From assembly GCA_947247005.1 (NCBI GenBank), contig OX365949.1, positions 7,698,001 through 7,762,000 of the forward strand: a stretch of 64,000 bases of DNA. The letters are read 5' to 3'. This document shows, in pieces, positions 12,691 to 26,599 of this stretch. Below the pieces are notes generated by a model that made no database searches, was not told the DNA's origin, and saw only the letters and a list, made by a program, of their open reading frames with translations. Every line of letters begins with the position of its first letter. Position 1 is the stretch's first letter. Both the position numbers and the translations under genes were made by a program. This stretch comes from Spisula solida (Eukaryota > Mollusca > Bivalvia > Venerida > Mactridae).

Positions 12691-15600
12691 GGTAATAAGT
12701 ATGTTTAAAATACGAAGTATAATACTTTTATGTAAAATTTGATATTCCTTCAAATCCTACATGGTGTATCTAAATGAAATAATGACGTTAACAACGTTTC
12801 TTTGTTGCTATGGAGTGACGTTTAAAATATTAAACTATTTTATTTTAGGTTTTAAAATACAAGTTTGCAGTATTTTAGAGAACATTTCGTGATATAGCGG
12901 TATCATTACAGTAGGCCAACCAATCTGGCTTAGAATCAAGCATATAGATATACGCTGTGTGCCGAGCAAGGGGGTTAGACATGATTTTACCGTTTCAGTG
13001 ATGCATTGGGTATTATTGTACGTCCTCGGTCCTGCAAACCCCCAATATATGCACATCAGTTCCCGCGGAGGAAGTTATTGCAATAATTAACTGAATCGAT
13101 AACAATTTCAAATTATATTATGAAACAGATATATTAGATATCATGTCAAACATCCTATACATTATAATATAGTATGTATTTTTGGATTAAATGCTAATAT
13201 ACCGGTTGCTAAATACATTTGACTTGTCATAATACACAATTTTGACATAAGGTCCTTATTATCTTATTCTAATAGCGATATTATATCTTAAAACGTTTAC
13301 CAAAAATTTAATGAACATTCAAAATGAGAGTATAGATCAAACAAAAATAAAGTTAAGAGAAAGCGAAACATATATAGTGCAATAAGAATCATTTAATATT
13401 ACGCGGCGATTAGTATTGGAGTTGTTCTTGCAATTTGTTATTTATTTCACATATTTTGTATTACACATCTTTACTTTTTTGTATTACAGATGGTTCTATG
13501 CAAAGCTTATGCCAATATACCAAATAAGTGCAGGTACAGTATTTATTTTAAGTTTTCAAGTTTACGCTGTACAATTACGAGTAATGTATGTTTTATATTC
13601 CCTATACATTTGTACACTTATTCTATAATACTGTTTAAATGTTGCATACCTGTGACAACTTAGTCGCTACTGTGGCATTGTTGTTGGATCATGTCGCCTG
13701 TATTTCACAGGACTTTGCAAATATTGAAAATATTGAAACTGAACATTTATTGTTTATTATTATTCAAAACTAACTCTAATTAAATAGAACCACCAATTTC
13801 TTAACAAAATACAATTCTGGACATTGTGTATCTTAAAAGCCCCCACTCTCATGGTGTAAAATCGAAGATGGCTACTTGATATAGATCTACCCAACTATTC
13901 AGATGAAGATAAAACATTCTCAGAATTATTTCATTGTACTTCCATATTTACCGGAAGTGACGTGCTAATCATTGACTGACAGCTAGCGATGCGGTTTCTA
14001 TATAATCTCTAATGATCCAGATAATCAGAGCGGGCCATGACTTAATTAGCCGGCAATTATATTCCAAGTACTTCATCAACACACGATGCTTTCATACAAG
14101 TTTTTATTCACTATAAAAACTCGATTTCCAGGCGGCTGTGTGCTGCTAGATCTATAAAATTGAACGAAACATTAATTTCGATAAAACTATATTTAAGTTA
14201 TTTACCAACTCTATTGAACAATTAGCATAACAATTACAATTAGCAGAATCTGATATTAGCATGCATCATAAATTTAAAATCCGATTTTACGAAGAAATAT
14301 CAAATGTATGAAAACAATAATAGTCAAGGAGAAAATGCAATGTATTGTTTGTGTGCAGGCAGGAGAACAGTGTACCATATACACCACGACATGAGCGCTT
14401 ATTGTTTTTTATACTACGTCAATATTATAGCATTGCAAGTCTCTGTATAAACAATCAAGTATTAAGTTTAGTTTTTGTATTAAATGGAAAATCCACATGA
14501 GGAATATTCCAGCTTCTTTATCGATATAGAATACGTTATGAAGAGAATACACGAAGATGTGTATGTCTGATAGATTAATGTAGAAGCCAGCCTCATCCAT
14601 ACTGACAGCTTTATTTGAGACAGAGGATAAATACACGTATACATTTCAATGAAAAAACGGTTCAAAATAATAAAATATGAAGATTAAATTCTGGTTGTAA
14701 ATCAGACGATAGTGATCTATCTTAAATGTAGACTGATGATAGTGAACGGTGGTTTATGTAGGCATCTCAGCGCACGACAACGCAAGCAAAAGCAACAATT
14801 GTCATTCGCTTCAACAAAAAACATACAATAAATCGATAAGAACTTCGTCATAAATGACTGAAATACGAACTAAGATTGCGCATAAATGCCACTGATATAT
14901 GTAAAATATGAATCAAAAAGCATCATTCTTTGTTTAACATCGATGTTGAACAAGTCATAAAATGATAAAAAAAATGTTGTGTAAAATTCTGAATGAGAAT
15001 GAATGATTGTAAATATTATACTCACGCTAGGATCATTTTGGTCCAAATAATCGGTTTGAAAATTAGATTCCATGGTAATCATTTTCCTTAACAATTATTA
15101 TTTATTTAAAGAAAAAATCAAAGTAAGTCAAAATTAATTATTTAAATCCGTAAGTCAGTTGTATTCACCGCATGACAAATGTATATTTCTCCAAAACTTT
15201 TCTTTTTCAAGTTTACATACAGCGCGCTGTTTTAACGTTGTAGCGACTTTCACGACTGATGTAGAAATGACGGTACACGGTCTACGTTGTCGTCAGAAAT
15301 ACTCAAACGTTCGCACACCGCCTGGTCATAACTCAAACGTTATGATAACCATACAAATTAAGTCATAATAGGCTGTCAACCGAGCAAACGGAAGAAAAAA
15401 TATGACTCAGGCAATTTTTTAACAACGACGGCCACTGGACGAAATTTTCAGCCTAGGGGCATGTTGGCGCGCTTTTTATTTGTTCGCTCGTGGTCTGTAA
15501 CGGAATCTAGCATGTTTTCTCGATTGAACATATCCTTTCATTTTCACGTCTATAACTTTACATTGTCCATAAAGAAATAAAATGTGTCAATAAGATGGTA

Positions 15601-17988
15601 GTTCTTTACGTTTGAACGAGTTTGCGTTGTTCTGTCCATTGTTCTAACAATACACGGAATATGTGCAGTATTTAGAAGTGTTGTACGCAATACAAGTCGC
15701 TTGTTGCAAAACGTGATTTCACAATAAAGATTTAGTTTACTAACTGGTTTGCCCTTGTATTCGGCTTGTATCATACGGACCATGTTTTGCGATGGTCAGT
15801 CATCATAAAGAAAGGGAAAAGTTGAATTCAAGCGCAACCAAACACTCGCGAGAAATTTAAACCTGAAATGCATTGTTAAACGCGAACCATCCTGGAAAGA
15901 AACACCAATATATTGTCTTCCGAACTCAAACGATTTTCAATTTATCACATTGGTTATTATTCATAGAAAAACACCTACCAATAGTTACTGTCTATTGAAT
16001 CAAAGCCAGGCTTGTAATCGTATCAAAGCAACTTGAAAAGGAACAAAAAACTTCAACTTTACGCTATTGACAATCTTTGAAAGTTTTTGATAACTTTCGC
16101 TTCAACTTTGAGATTTTTTTCGAGGGTATTGGAGCAATAAATCCTCGTGAATTATGACATGCCTTTGATTGACAGGAGCGTTGGGATTTAGTTTGTATTT
16201 TATTGGCACCACAGACATGTGGTTCTGATCAGCCATGAAATGGTGAGATAAAGTGAACAGTTTGTGGCATATTTGATTCGGTCAATGCTAAAATCCGTAC
16301 GTGTTGTACAGGTTCCGTACCGGTTCCGTACTGGTCGGTCCGGCGGGCGGACGAAACACATTTTGTTAATCGTCTGAGATTAGTTTGGAATGCTATGTAA
16401 TACATTGAAGGAACTGTAAGCTTGTTACCTGGGGACATTTTATTATTCTTTGTAAATTCGGCCTTATCTGGCATTGGTGACGAAATATCCCAAACATACA
16501 AGTATACAGGTATAGCTGGTTGCAAAATTATAATGTAGAGGTATCAGACCGACGTGTAAACATGCGCGATATTACAGAAATATAATGTTTCGTAATGTTA
16601 AAGTCGGCATTATGAACCAACATGTTGTTCTTTGTATTTCTGACAAAAATGGAAAGATACGTGTTTTACACGTGCCCCGAATTAGCAAACCATTTAGAAA
16701 TGTAATTGTTAAAAACAATTCAAATTTGCATCCGACCGTCGCCAGTAAAGACAAAAATCTTAGCATATGCAGACACCATTGTTTCTTCCGCTAAATAGTG
16801 TCGCAAATTTTCAAGCAAAAATTGCAACATTTTCATCCAATAGTTCTTGAGTTAAATTGCTTTGGATTTTTCGCATGCACGGCTCTAAACAATAATCAGT
16901 GTAAATGTATTAAACATGGCCAAGTTTTTCACTCTGTGAACTCTCGAAATAAGCGTACTTTTCACAGAACAATCTTGAAAATCAGAATTTTGATTTTATC
17001 ATACGGAAAACATAAGCTAGAGATCGAGTTCTCGGTTGGAGGCAGGCATTTGTTAGCTCCCGTCATAATATGACACGTCCCGTATCTTTGACAGAAATGG
17101 GTAAATGAATACCACAGTAAAATAAACAATGGACCAATTATACAGAAAAGGCAGCATATATCTATTTAGAAGATGTGAACTTCTACAAAGAATGCTCTGT
17201 ATAAATGTTTTAAAACAAGCTATATATTATTGGGAGGAACAAAAATCACGGATATGTTGATATTGCTATACAATTAAAAGCAATTAATTTGAACAGTAAA
17301 TAAGATAAGCTATGTTGAACGATATAAATTGTCTATGGAATATTTTCATGGAACGTGTGTGTTTTGCAATATAGTCATGCGGGGTTTTGGCAGAACGGTA
17401 TGACAGTGTATAATACCGAATGTTCAATTTTATGACTCAAAATACCATCGTATTAAATATTTACTTTAAAACAAAACATTTGTACAAACAGGCGATTAGT
17501 TCAATAGCGGTTTTAACGTATTTAAAATGTATTTAACTTTTAAATCGACATATACCTAACACAGATGGGTTTTTACATATGATGACTGGTTTCGAGATAA
17601 AATTGGCGTATTTATTTTTCAATCTTCTAATCTGCGACTTCCATTACAACGTAAACATGAAACAAAAAAACTTAAATACGCAGCGTCAAAGTGGCTGACT
17701 AGGTCCAGGGAAGGCTTTTCTCGCTAGAATCTCCCGTTTATAAAACAGCAACCGTTTCCAATGATTTATTAATACTTCATAGTTCGTGTCAACAACCATG
17801 CTAGGATATTTATAGGTTCACGAATCATTTTAAAAGTTTGTGGTTTTGTTTTAAACTACGGTATCAGATACAGAAGCTTCATAATCTCCCCCAACGTGTA
17901 ATAAAATTAAAAACTTAAAAGCAGGGTACTATATACTTGAGAGCTGTCAGTTTTCCTTGAAACGGGGGTGTTTATTTACTCTAGTTCC

Positions 17989-18151
17989 GTTGTTTTTAGT
18001 TTATTACTTATTGTAAGCATTGTTGCACTAATCCATAGACGTTGTTTTTAGTTTATTACTTGTTGTAAGCATTGTCGCACTAATCCATAGACGTTGTTTT
18101 TAGTTTATTACTTATTGTAAGCATTGTCGCACTAATCCATAGACGTTGTTT
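17989..18151. repeat. 52-bp tandem repeat, 3 copies
   Basis: Three near-identical copies of a 52-bp unit containing GTTGTTTTTAGTTTATTACT and GTAAGCATTGTCGCACTAAT, inside Irx intron 1. Confidence 0.95.
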
Positions 18152-18836
18152 TTAAACATGGCTCATTATATACAAATCAAGCATTCGATCATGAAACAGT
18201 GTTTTCCCCCTAACCACAAGCAAGTATTAGATCACGGCTTAATTAGATGTAGCATTAAAAATGTCAGATATTATCCTGGGCAACAGATTTCGGCTTTCCA
18301 CATTTATTGGGACTAGGGGAACACCCAACGCGTATATTATTGTTCATAGGATGTTAAGCATTATCGTCAGTATGGCGGGAGATCAAAACACAAGCGTACG
18401 GAAAATAACTTCGCTTTCATTCAAGGAATTGTGACTGTTGTCGACTTGAAGCTGAGATAAGAGCACACAGTTTGTACGTCTCTCAGATGCTTTAGTTGAA
18501 TGTTATCGTTTTGAATGAGTGAAGAAAAATACTGAAAATCGTGATTGTTTTATTTACATTGTACGGAGTTTGGTAAATTTTCCTCTTGATAGAATGACGC
18601 TCCCTGGAAAACGTTCTCTTATATGCATACTTGATGCATTTACTCGTATAATAATGCAGTAAGCCGACGTTTAATGAAGTTAAATTCTGCACTCAAATAT
18701 TTGAATTACTTTAAAACCGCTTGTTAATGATGTTGAACGATGCTTTGAAAAATGTGCATTATCTTATGAAGGGAACTACTTCAAGTTAAAATATAATGTA
18801 TTATTTGTGATAGAATACTAAATCGGGCGAGCCGTA

Positions 18837-18930
18837 ACTAAGTTTGGAACTTGTGGCTCGACCCTTTTACCAATGCCTATCCTATGGATATTTGTAAGAT
18901 ATAAATTGTATGTAAAGATATTTTATTTAG
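18837..18930. repeat. Dispersed repeat C, copy 2
   Basis: TGGCTCGACCCTTTTACCAA then GATATAAATTGTATG; both copies are in Irx intron 1, in the same orientation. Confidence 0.65.
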
Positions 18931-20874
18931 GTATTAAAATATGTTGATTGTTTAAACTAATACTGAGCCAACTTGATTCAGTTTATGGCGGTATGATTGT
19001 ACGACTTATGATGTCGCAATTTTAAGTTTCCTCATTAATTCAGTTCGGGTTTGTGATGCCTGATTTAAAATGACGTATGATCATAAAAATCACCATTACC
19101 CCAGCTGGTTCATACCAGGCTTAGTTCTGTACAGACATTGTTCATACGTTATTAAAATTATTTACCGTGTAACATTAAACAGAAGATGACTGAGTATCAT
19201 CATATAAACAAACATGGCCAATTTGTTAATATGTACCAGAGTCGTTGGGAATGAATAGTACTTCTGATGGCCAATTATAGGTTGTAGCTAAAATACAAAT
19301 AAATACATTATTTATTTGCAACTTACATGTATTATTGTTTTCTAGCGAAGACGGGTACCTATAATTGATAAGCCCTTCTTATTGGTAAATATTGTCTTTG
19401 CCAAGGTTTGTCGTGTTGTTTGTAAATGGCCAAAGGCAAATGTATTTTTAATTGCCAATAAAATGTAAACTAAACTGTTAAATGACCACTTTATAGTTTA
19501 CTTCTTTCTCACAGCGTATTCATAATTATTATATTTGCATGTATATATTTATCATGAGCCACAATGCTTATCAGTGGATATTGAAAATATAGCACATACT
19601 CGTTTCTACACATTATATACTGGTAAAACGTAATACTGTGACACAAATTCTCAAAACAATATACTGAGAAAATGTTAAGAAATTGTAATTGTGTAATAGT
19701 TTGAACCTTAATCTGTGTCTATGTTATATGACATACACTGTTTAATACATCCAAAGTAGCACAGCTCAATGACTACGCGTCCCTAAGAATTAAGTTCAGT
19801 ATTATATTAGTTGATAATTTATATTAAGTGTAACTTTTTGACGTCATCAGGATCTACAATTTATGTACACCAAGAACATAAAAATGATACTAAACATTTA
19901 TGTAACAAATTGATATAACGGATTCTGATTAATTAAAAATTCAACAAACAATTATCAAGAATACTAGTGTTATCGACAGTTTAAAATAAGTGCAATTATT
20001 TTTTACTTTTTTAAATGTATTACATTTAGGGCTACAACATAATTATATGTATATATATATTCTTTAGTATTATATGTAACTGTTACAAGTACGGTATAAT
20101 TTAAAATAAAATTGAACTCGAAAGTTCATATCTCAACCTAATGAATTGTGGTATTAATTAGTAAATAGATATATAACTTGTTGCAATGGTTTTATTATTG
20201 TTGTTTGTCAGTGCCAATAAAGCCACATATATGCATATATGCCTTTCATGTAATGATGGTACTCTTATAATGTCTTTACGTGTCACCAAGTTAACTGGGC
20301 ACAATTCAATATTATGTTTCTACAACTCACTTAGTTTTAAACTATCATTTTTATATTATATCATACATTATATTGAATAGTACTTTAAACTGGCGATGAC
20401 AACATTGGACTATGGAAATATGCCTATTTTTAAATCATACTATGTCAACCGATAGTATTAGCTACATACTCAGTATAGTGAATATTCAAGTTGTCCAGGA
20501 CAACATGTATACTGTCCAACTTTGTTGCTTGTCTAAGAGACCTATGTATTATAATATAACCCTAATACCGAACTAAATACATATACCAGTATATTATGTT
20601 TATAAATGTTATATTACATACCTACACACTAGAAGAAACTACCGAAATATTGTGCATATTCTATTAAAGATTATAGAAGATCATTATAATGCATATCATA
20701 TTATTAATGTTACAGTTTTTTTGCAAATGCAATTACTAACTTGCCAATTATTTATTTTATATAAAATTCATTTCTCGCGTAGCTCGATGCTCAATGATGT
20801 AAGCATCGATATGGTTATATGATAACGTATGTTTAATTTTATAGTTAAGAAATAATATAAAATATATTTCTTAC

Positions 20875-20922
20875 CGAAGTAGACTGTGTTGTAGGCGTGT
20901 TATATCCAGATTGTACGGACAT
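20875..20922 (-). CDS. Irx: Probable Irx coding exon 1 (16 codons with start)
   Basis: A short open stretch begins with ATG at 20922-20920 and encodes MSVQSGYNTPTTQSTS, then meets a good donor, TCG|GTAAGA, at 20874-20873. The phase is 0, matching the phase-0 start of the Irx exon at 10881. Joined, the protein begins MS-Q-GY-P and continues into LLMTS. This resembles the usual Irx amino terminus, where a short first exon starting MSYPQFGYP-like joins a segment starting with FLM or LLM. The frame is open for 44 more codons upstream, including an earlier ATG at 21054. I chose the inner ATG because of the family resemblance and because the upstream residues look unlike Irx. The start context is not ideal (C at -3). 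The implied intron is about 10 kb. Another first exon elsewhere remains possible. Confidence 0.55.
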
Positions 20923-21349
20923 GTGGCTGAACAGCAAGAAACATCCCAAATTGTCTACAAAATAAAGTAAGTCAGTTCGTCCTTTTTTCAGTATTCCGAT
21001 CCCAGAACAACTGGTAAAGTTGAGAATTCTTCTCAATTCGATTAAATCAAACACAGTTTAAAACAAATTTAATGTATTGATATCAAAAAAATGAAAATCC
21101 GTCTGAATTGTTTGATATTGTTTTATTACTTAAAATCACAGGTTATTCTTATATTTCATAAAGTTAAAGTTATCGATATGCCTCGTATTGTGATGACATG
21201 TAATCGCCAGTACATAGTACACATGTTATCAATCGCTTCAACTATTTATCCGTACCAACTGTATATCTTATCATAGTTTCATATTTACGCTGAGTAGATT
21301 AACATATCGCCCGTCTTGAGTTTAACATCATCGTTCACGCCATGTCCCG

Positions 21350-21560
21350 TGTTACACTACTTCGTACAAGTCAAGTACAACTAACACTCCGATTGGTCCG
21401 TCTATTTGAATCCTATTTTCTGATTGGCTCACGCAACGCGCCTTCGATCACGTTCGCGTCGTGAAGATCGCTGTAATTATCCAACTCCGCCTCTGGGCGG
21501 GGCGATATTGTGAGCTCTGTTCGCGTATCTGGTGAACGCTGAAATATTATAATATTCTGT
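21350..21560 (-). promoter_or_regulatory. Promoter-like CpG/CCAAT/GC-box patch upstream of Irx exon 1
   Basis: About 450-600 bp upstream of the proposed Irx start the base composition changes from AT-rich to a CpG-containing patch. It holds two CCAAT boxes on the minus strand (ATTGG at 21392 and 21423 on plus), an Sp1-type GC box GGGCGGGGC at 21495-21503, and a run of CG dinucleotides at 21433-21462. This is the composition expected of a developmental-gene promoter, and it lies on the correct side of exon 1. The transcription start itself cannot be placed. A 68-codon minus-strand frame across the patch is probably only a by-product of its higher GC. Confidence 0.5.
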
Positions 21561-22443
21561 TTGTGCGGCTTCAATTCTATTAGAAAAGTCATCAATATAA
21601 CGCGAAGGATTGCGTCCACAATTGATTTGAAAAAAGAGACTTTATTTAATTACATTAAATGCTTTTTAGTTATATTTTGTATGCAGAGTCAATAGCATTA
21701 GCTTGCCTGTTCGCATCATAAAGAAGGGCTTAGCTTGATAACACGATAAAGTGGCTAAAAGACGCGGAAACAGCGTTAAGTGGGCTTGATAGGGACAATG
21801 GTAGTGATAATTCAACATTCTTGTCCGTGATATTGCCTCTTATACCCTTCCATTCTAGTAATCCAGACTGATGCTCTAGGGAAACAATCACGACCATACT
21901 CACTTATTGTCTTCAACACTTTAATCTTCACGGCTGTCAATCATTTATCCGAAATTAATTACACAAGTTTATCCATATTCTAATCATATGAAAATATTAT
22001 TGGGTTCCACAAAGTTTAGTCTAGTACCACAAAATGTTCAGAATCTGAAAGGGAATATTCCGTAACACCCGTTCTGTTTCATTTATTGAGGTTAGAATAA
22101 CAACCTCTGTATGTGTTATCCACAATTATTCCACTTGATCCTATAGTCAGTATTTTATGCTATCTAAATATATTCTATAAATCAGTAGTTCTAATTCAAA
22201 CACTTCAAAGTATTAAAAGTTGATTTTAAATGTACCCTAACTATCGTTCGCAAATACCTAAACATAGTATGGCTCTGTGTTACTATGTAAATATTACTTA
22301 CTATATACATGTAGTGCCAATAATTACGTGCAGTTTATTATAATAATTTATTATATGAACATAAATTATGTTGTTTTGTTTTATTTTGAATGTACGGTTG
22401 TGCTCTGTGATATGCATTAAGTCAATAAACTGTTCAGTTATTC

Positions 22444-22545
22444 ATTTCTGTTCTGTTCTATTCTGTTCTGTTCTATTCTGAGTTTTTGTTCTGAGTTTCT
22501 GTCCTCAGCTTCTGTTCTCAGGTTCTGTTCTCAGCTCCTGTTGTC
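22444..22545 (+). repeat. Degenerate (TTCTG)n microsatellite, likely a LINE 3' tail
   Basis: TTCTG/TTCTA units (22444-22480) grade into CTGAGTTTTTGTT-type diverged units to about 22545. It is preceded by GTCAATAAACTGTTCAG, an AATAAA-containing stretch, as at the 29.8-kb array on the opposite strand. Confidence 0.75.
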
Positions 22546-22980
22546 TTCTGTCGTGTTCGTCATTTTGCGATATATATTCAGCCGATCCTCAATTTTACAT
22601 GTGCAAGTGCAGTAATAAATTGACACAACAAGCTGACAATAGTATGTATATTTACGTATATTATACAGCATCAATCCGTCAAGCTGTCCAAGACAATCAC
22701 AAAGAATCACCTAATAGTAAACATACAGTTACAGAATACACACCCTTACAAATTACAAACACACAAATTACCCACAATAATACAATTACAAATTATTCAC
22801 CATTTACACATAAAATTGAAAATTACACATAAATTACAAACAAGTTGGATAGCAAAAGCAATACGAAATAAATTCAACATTAAACAAATAGAATATTATA
22901 TACTGATCAGAGCAATATTCACATACACGCGCGCGCACAAACCCATATATGCATCTGTCGTAATATTCAAATTTATTGTT

Positions 22981-23007
22981 ATAATAATATAATAATAATA
23001 ATAATAA
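22981..23007. repeat. (AAT)n microsatellite
   Basis: Interrupted AAT triplets ending in AATAAAGACTTTA. Confidence 0.85.
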
Positions 23008-24521
23008 AGACTTTATTTTACGAGGAAACTCATTTGACAATTATATTAAATGGCAATCATCCATGAGATCCTCAACAATAAACATTATAATACCATGTTA
23101 ATATAGTCCTTTTTATGTCTATATAATACACCTTCAAAAGTGCTGTACAATCTCGATTCAGACACGGTTAAAACAATAGACATAAATTAAACAACTACAA
23201 TGTAATGGCAAATTTATAAATCAACACATCCACCACTCAAGTATGCACATCTATACTTGATACGGAAAGGACTGATGGACGGACTTGACGTTGTGGTGGG
23301 TTTCTTTTGTTTATCATTTTGTTTGTAAAACCCCCTAAACAACATGTATCATGTCAGTCAGTGACATCGCACCATAGCCATACAATATGCTCAATAAAAT
23401 ACAAACAAATCAACATTAACCCGTACAAAATATTTTAAAAAAAAATAATTCCCCAAAATTATGTTTAGTTTAGTAAGTCCATGTTGATATACAATTTAAA
23501 ATCTTGGAGTATTTCAGCCTCTCAACAGTATAAGCCCACTATAAGCTATAAGATTAACACATGTATAAGTGGCTACATTAAGTAGGGGGTAATTAACAAT
23601 GTTAAAATATTTAACAAACATAAGAACACTTTGGTCAAAACAATATCATACAATGTACTGACTCCAGCACGTGCCTTTTATAAAGATTTATACATGTTAA
23701 TAATAATAATTACTCTCATACGGCAATATTTCCATTTGTAATTATTTTGAGCGCTCTTGAAATTCGTACCAGCATTTAAGATAAAATACCATTATTTTGT
23801 TTAAGATTCAAAATCTAGACTAAACAAATTCCCTACAGCACTTGATACGTCTAAGTGTCTGTACTCTTGTTTAACATCCTTATGTTCACAATGCGACACG
23901 TGTAGTTCTTTGATTTTTAATACTACAAGCAAACACCAGGATTTAATCCGAATTTTGATAAATATTTCTATTTCCCATTTTGATATTTAGTAACTAATAC
24001 ACTTGGTACGCTTATTGTGGTTAAAGATTAGGGTTTGTTGAACTGCTAGATAGGGTGATATCAGGACAACTTACATCTAGTTTTAATTGTTATCAAAATA
24101 AAAATGAAAGCAACAAATCGGACAGGGAAACAACATACGCGACATGAACGTCACAAAAAGGAACACTCACAAAAATGAAAAATGAAGAACAACAAACACA
24201 AAAGTGATCAAGAAAAAGTATTGAAAATAATAGAATTATTATGATATGCAAACTGATTTCACATGGAAACACGGTATTACCATCATATTTATATAACCCT
24301 AGTTTGTGCATAACAAAAATGATAAGAGTTGTAGCTTGTTTTTGTCTGTAACCAAAGGATAAAATTCATGAAATGCGTTAGATTCTTAAACCAAAATTCA
24401 ATCAATTCACATACTGTTCATTATGGTTATAAACAGTAAGTACAAGTGCAGTTTTGTACTTGTTCTGAACGACAATGGTCTAGTGGTGAGATGGTCGTCC
24501 AGTTTGAGGTTTTATACAATA

Positions 24522-24845
24522 GATGGTCTCCCAAGAAACAATGAAAGGTCTCGTTAGATACCATGGAAGGTCTCCCCAGATACCATGGAAGGTCTCCCTA
24601 GATACTATGGAAGGTCTCCCTAGATACCATGGAAGGTCTCCCCAGATACCATGGAAGGTCTCCCCAGATACCATGGAAGGTCTCCCCAGATACCATGGAA
24701 GGTCTCCCCAGATACCATGGAAGGTCTCCCTAGATGCCATGGGAGGTCTCCCCCTAGATACCATGGAAGGTCTCCCTAGATACCATGGAAGGTCTCCCTA
24801 GATACCATGGAAGGTTTCCCTAGGTGTCATGGAAGGTTTCCCTGT
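24522..24845. repeat. 22-bp minisatellite, about 14 copies
   Basis: The unit is GATACCATGGAAGGTCTCCC plus CA or TA. Outer copies are diverged (24522-24560 and after 24810), inner copies nearly identical. One unit has a two-base insertion near 24750. Frames on both strands stay open because three units make 66 bp with no stop. Confidence 0.97.
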
Positions 24846-25369
24846 CTTTGCAAGATCTGCACATTGGAGTGCTTCTAGTACTGAGCTGGTCCCGTAGGCT
24901 AATCTGGATGTTGTCAGTGGGAAATCTACATTATGTGTATCATATAGTAATATCATATAATAGCCAACAGTTCTTCGCTATAATTATACCGAAGTACTGT
25001 TGGCGGGACTTCAAAACCGACATGAACTCGTACGTAAAGTTTAGGCTGGTCCATTTTGGGCCCATCTGTATTTAGAGATAGTAGTGTCAATGCTACATTC
25101 GAGGAAAGGCAAATTTGTATGCGACTGAAAGTTAGGAGTTGGGAATTGTCAGATGTGCTCAGGAAATAATTAGAATAGAATAGACCGCAACTATAATAAA
25201 TTAACAATGAAACCCTACGTAAACAGTGCATTTTGTAACGCATCCATCCAGTAAGATTTAAGAGGATTTGTAGAGCAATATGACGGTTGATTCTTAGATT
25301 ATTATTTCAAATTGTATGCCAGTAATAGCCCGGTGATAATCGGTCTCTAGAAATAAATTCTCTGATTGA

Positions 25370-25640
25370 AAATTACGTCAAAATATCTAATCCGAACAAT
25401 AGAGCCATTTGAAACTAATTCAGGCGGCGACCGCAATTTATACAATATTTGTATATTAATTAACACATAGTCGATAAATCGTGGAACTTCTCAGTTTATG
25501 ATGAGTGTAATGCACACGCGTCGCTCTCTCTGAGGCTCAAGTTGCGCAAAATGCAACCGTTCCATAGAAAAAGCTGATCGTGTTACACTCAGAACGTACG
25601 ATTTGTGAATAAATCACTTCGTGTGAATATGAGGTCAGTT
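25370..25640. promoter_or_regulatory. Candidate conserved non-coding block
   Basis: Repeat-free stretch with AATTACGTCA, ATATTAATTAACAC and TTGCGCAAAATGCAA. Upstream of Irx; speculative. Confidence 0.22.
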
Positions 25641-26599
25641 GGCTTAAGATGCTATCAGGAGTAAAACAAACAGCGGCAACTAATGAGCTGATCAGCCATT
25701 TAAACGGATATATTTAACAATCTTTATAATTATTGATTGCGTCATTTGTCATTGGAAGGCAGGTATCAAGTTATGAAATGAACGATATTAACCAAAGTGG
25801 CCTTAACTAAATCAAGTATCGTGGTCCACGTGCTTTCTAGATCGATTTCCTCGTGCAAGGATACAGGTGTCGTAACTAACTTATGCCTAGGTAACATGAA
25901 GCGCCCAGTGCATCGTACGGTACTCATAAGGTGGTCGGGTTCATAAAGTCTTGCGGACATGGAACCAACCGTAAAATTTAATGATCAACATCAAAATGTG
26001 TAAATAATAACGTTGCATGCTAAAGCTCTCAGTCACCGTGTTTGAAACCGTCAGCTTGAAACGCATGCATGCCAACACGCCGCCATGGCTACCAAAGGGT
26101 GTGTCCCTTACAGTGCTGCTGAATTGTCAGTGATCTAAATATCAGTGAAATGTCGGTGTATTCATTTGCATACCTCTTTAATGCGTTCACTAAAACTGTG
26201 GAAAACGGGTGAAAAAAAGTTTAATTCTATTTAAGATTAATTAATAACTTATAGTGCTTATATTCTGTCCATGTATAGTGTAAGAACTCGTTTAAACTGT
26301 TTGGTAACCCAATGACTAAGGTCATTTGTAAACCACACATAACTGAATTGTTGACTAACACCAAGACTGTCCAATGTGACATAGTGTCACAGTAACTTAC
26401 AGAGCCGTTCACTATCTTACTATTACCATTAAGTCAAATACTTGCGTACGCCAATTATGCTAATACACATAGTCGGCTACATGCTGACATAACATTGTTT
26501 TGTTATTAAGTCCTAATTTTAAATATTACAACACGTATTGGTAAGACGTTTGTCTTAAGAATGTACAAAACACTTAAAAGTCAACAAATGTCAAAATAA

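Larger units (their letters stand above)
10882..20874 (-). other. Irx intron 1 (about 10 kb), non-coding
   Basis: This is the interval between the two Irx exons. It holds a SINE copy at 12291-12412, a shared dispersed repeat at 12611-12690 and 18837-18930, and a 52-bp triple repeat at 17989-18151. The rest is AT-rich single-copy-looking DNA with no recognisable exon. Short open frames (for example 16585-16794 and 16229-16525) have no recognisable domain or splice context. Confidence 0.5.
21640..24478. other. Intergenic, upstream of Irx
   Basis: AT-rich; contains the 22.44-kb pentamer tail and a short (AAT)n. No gene seen. Confidence 0.5.
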
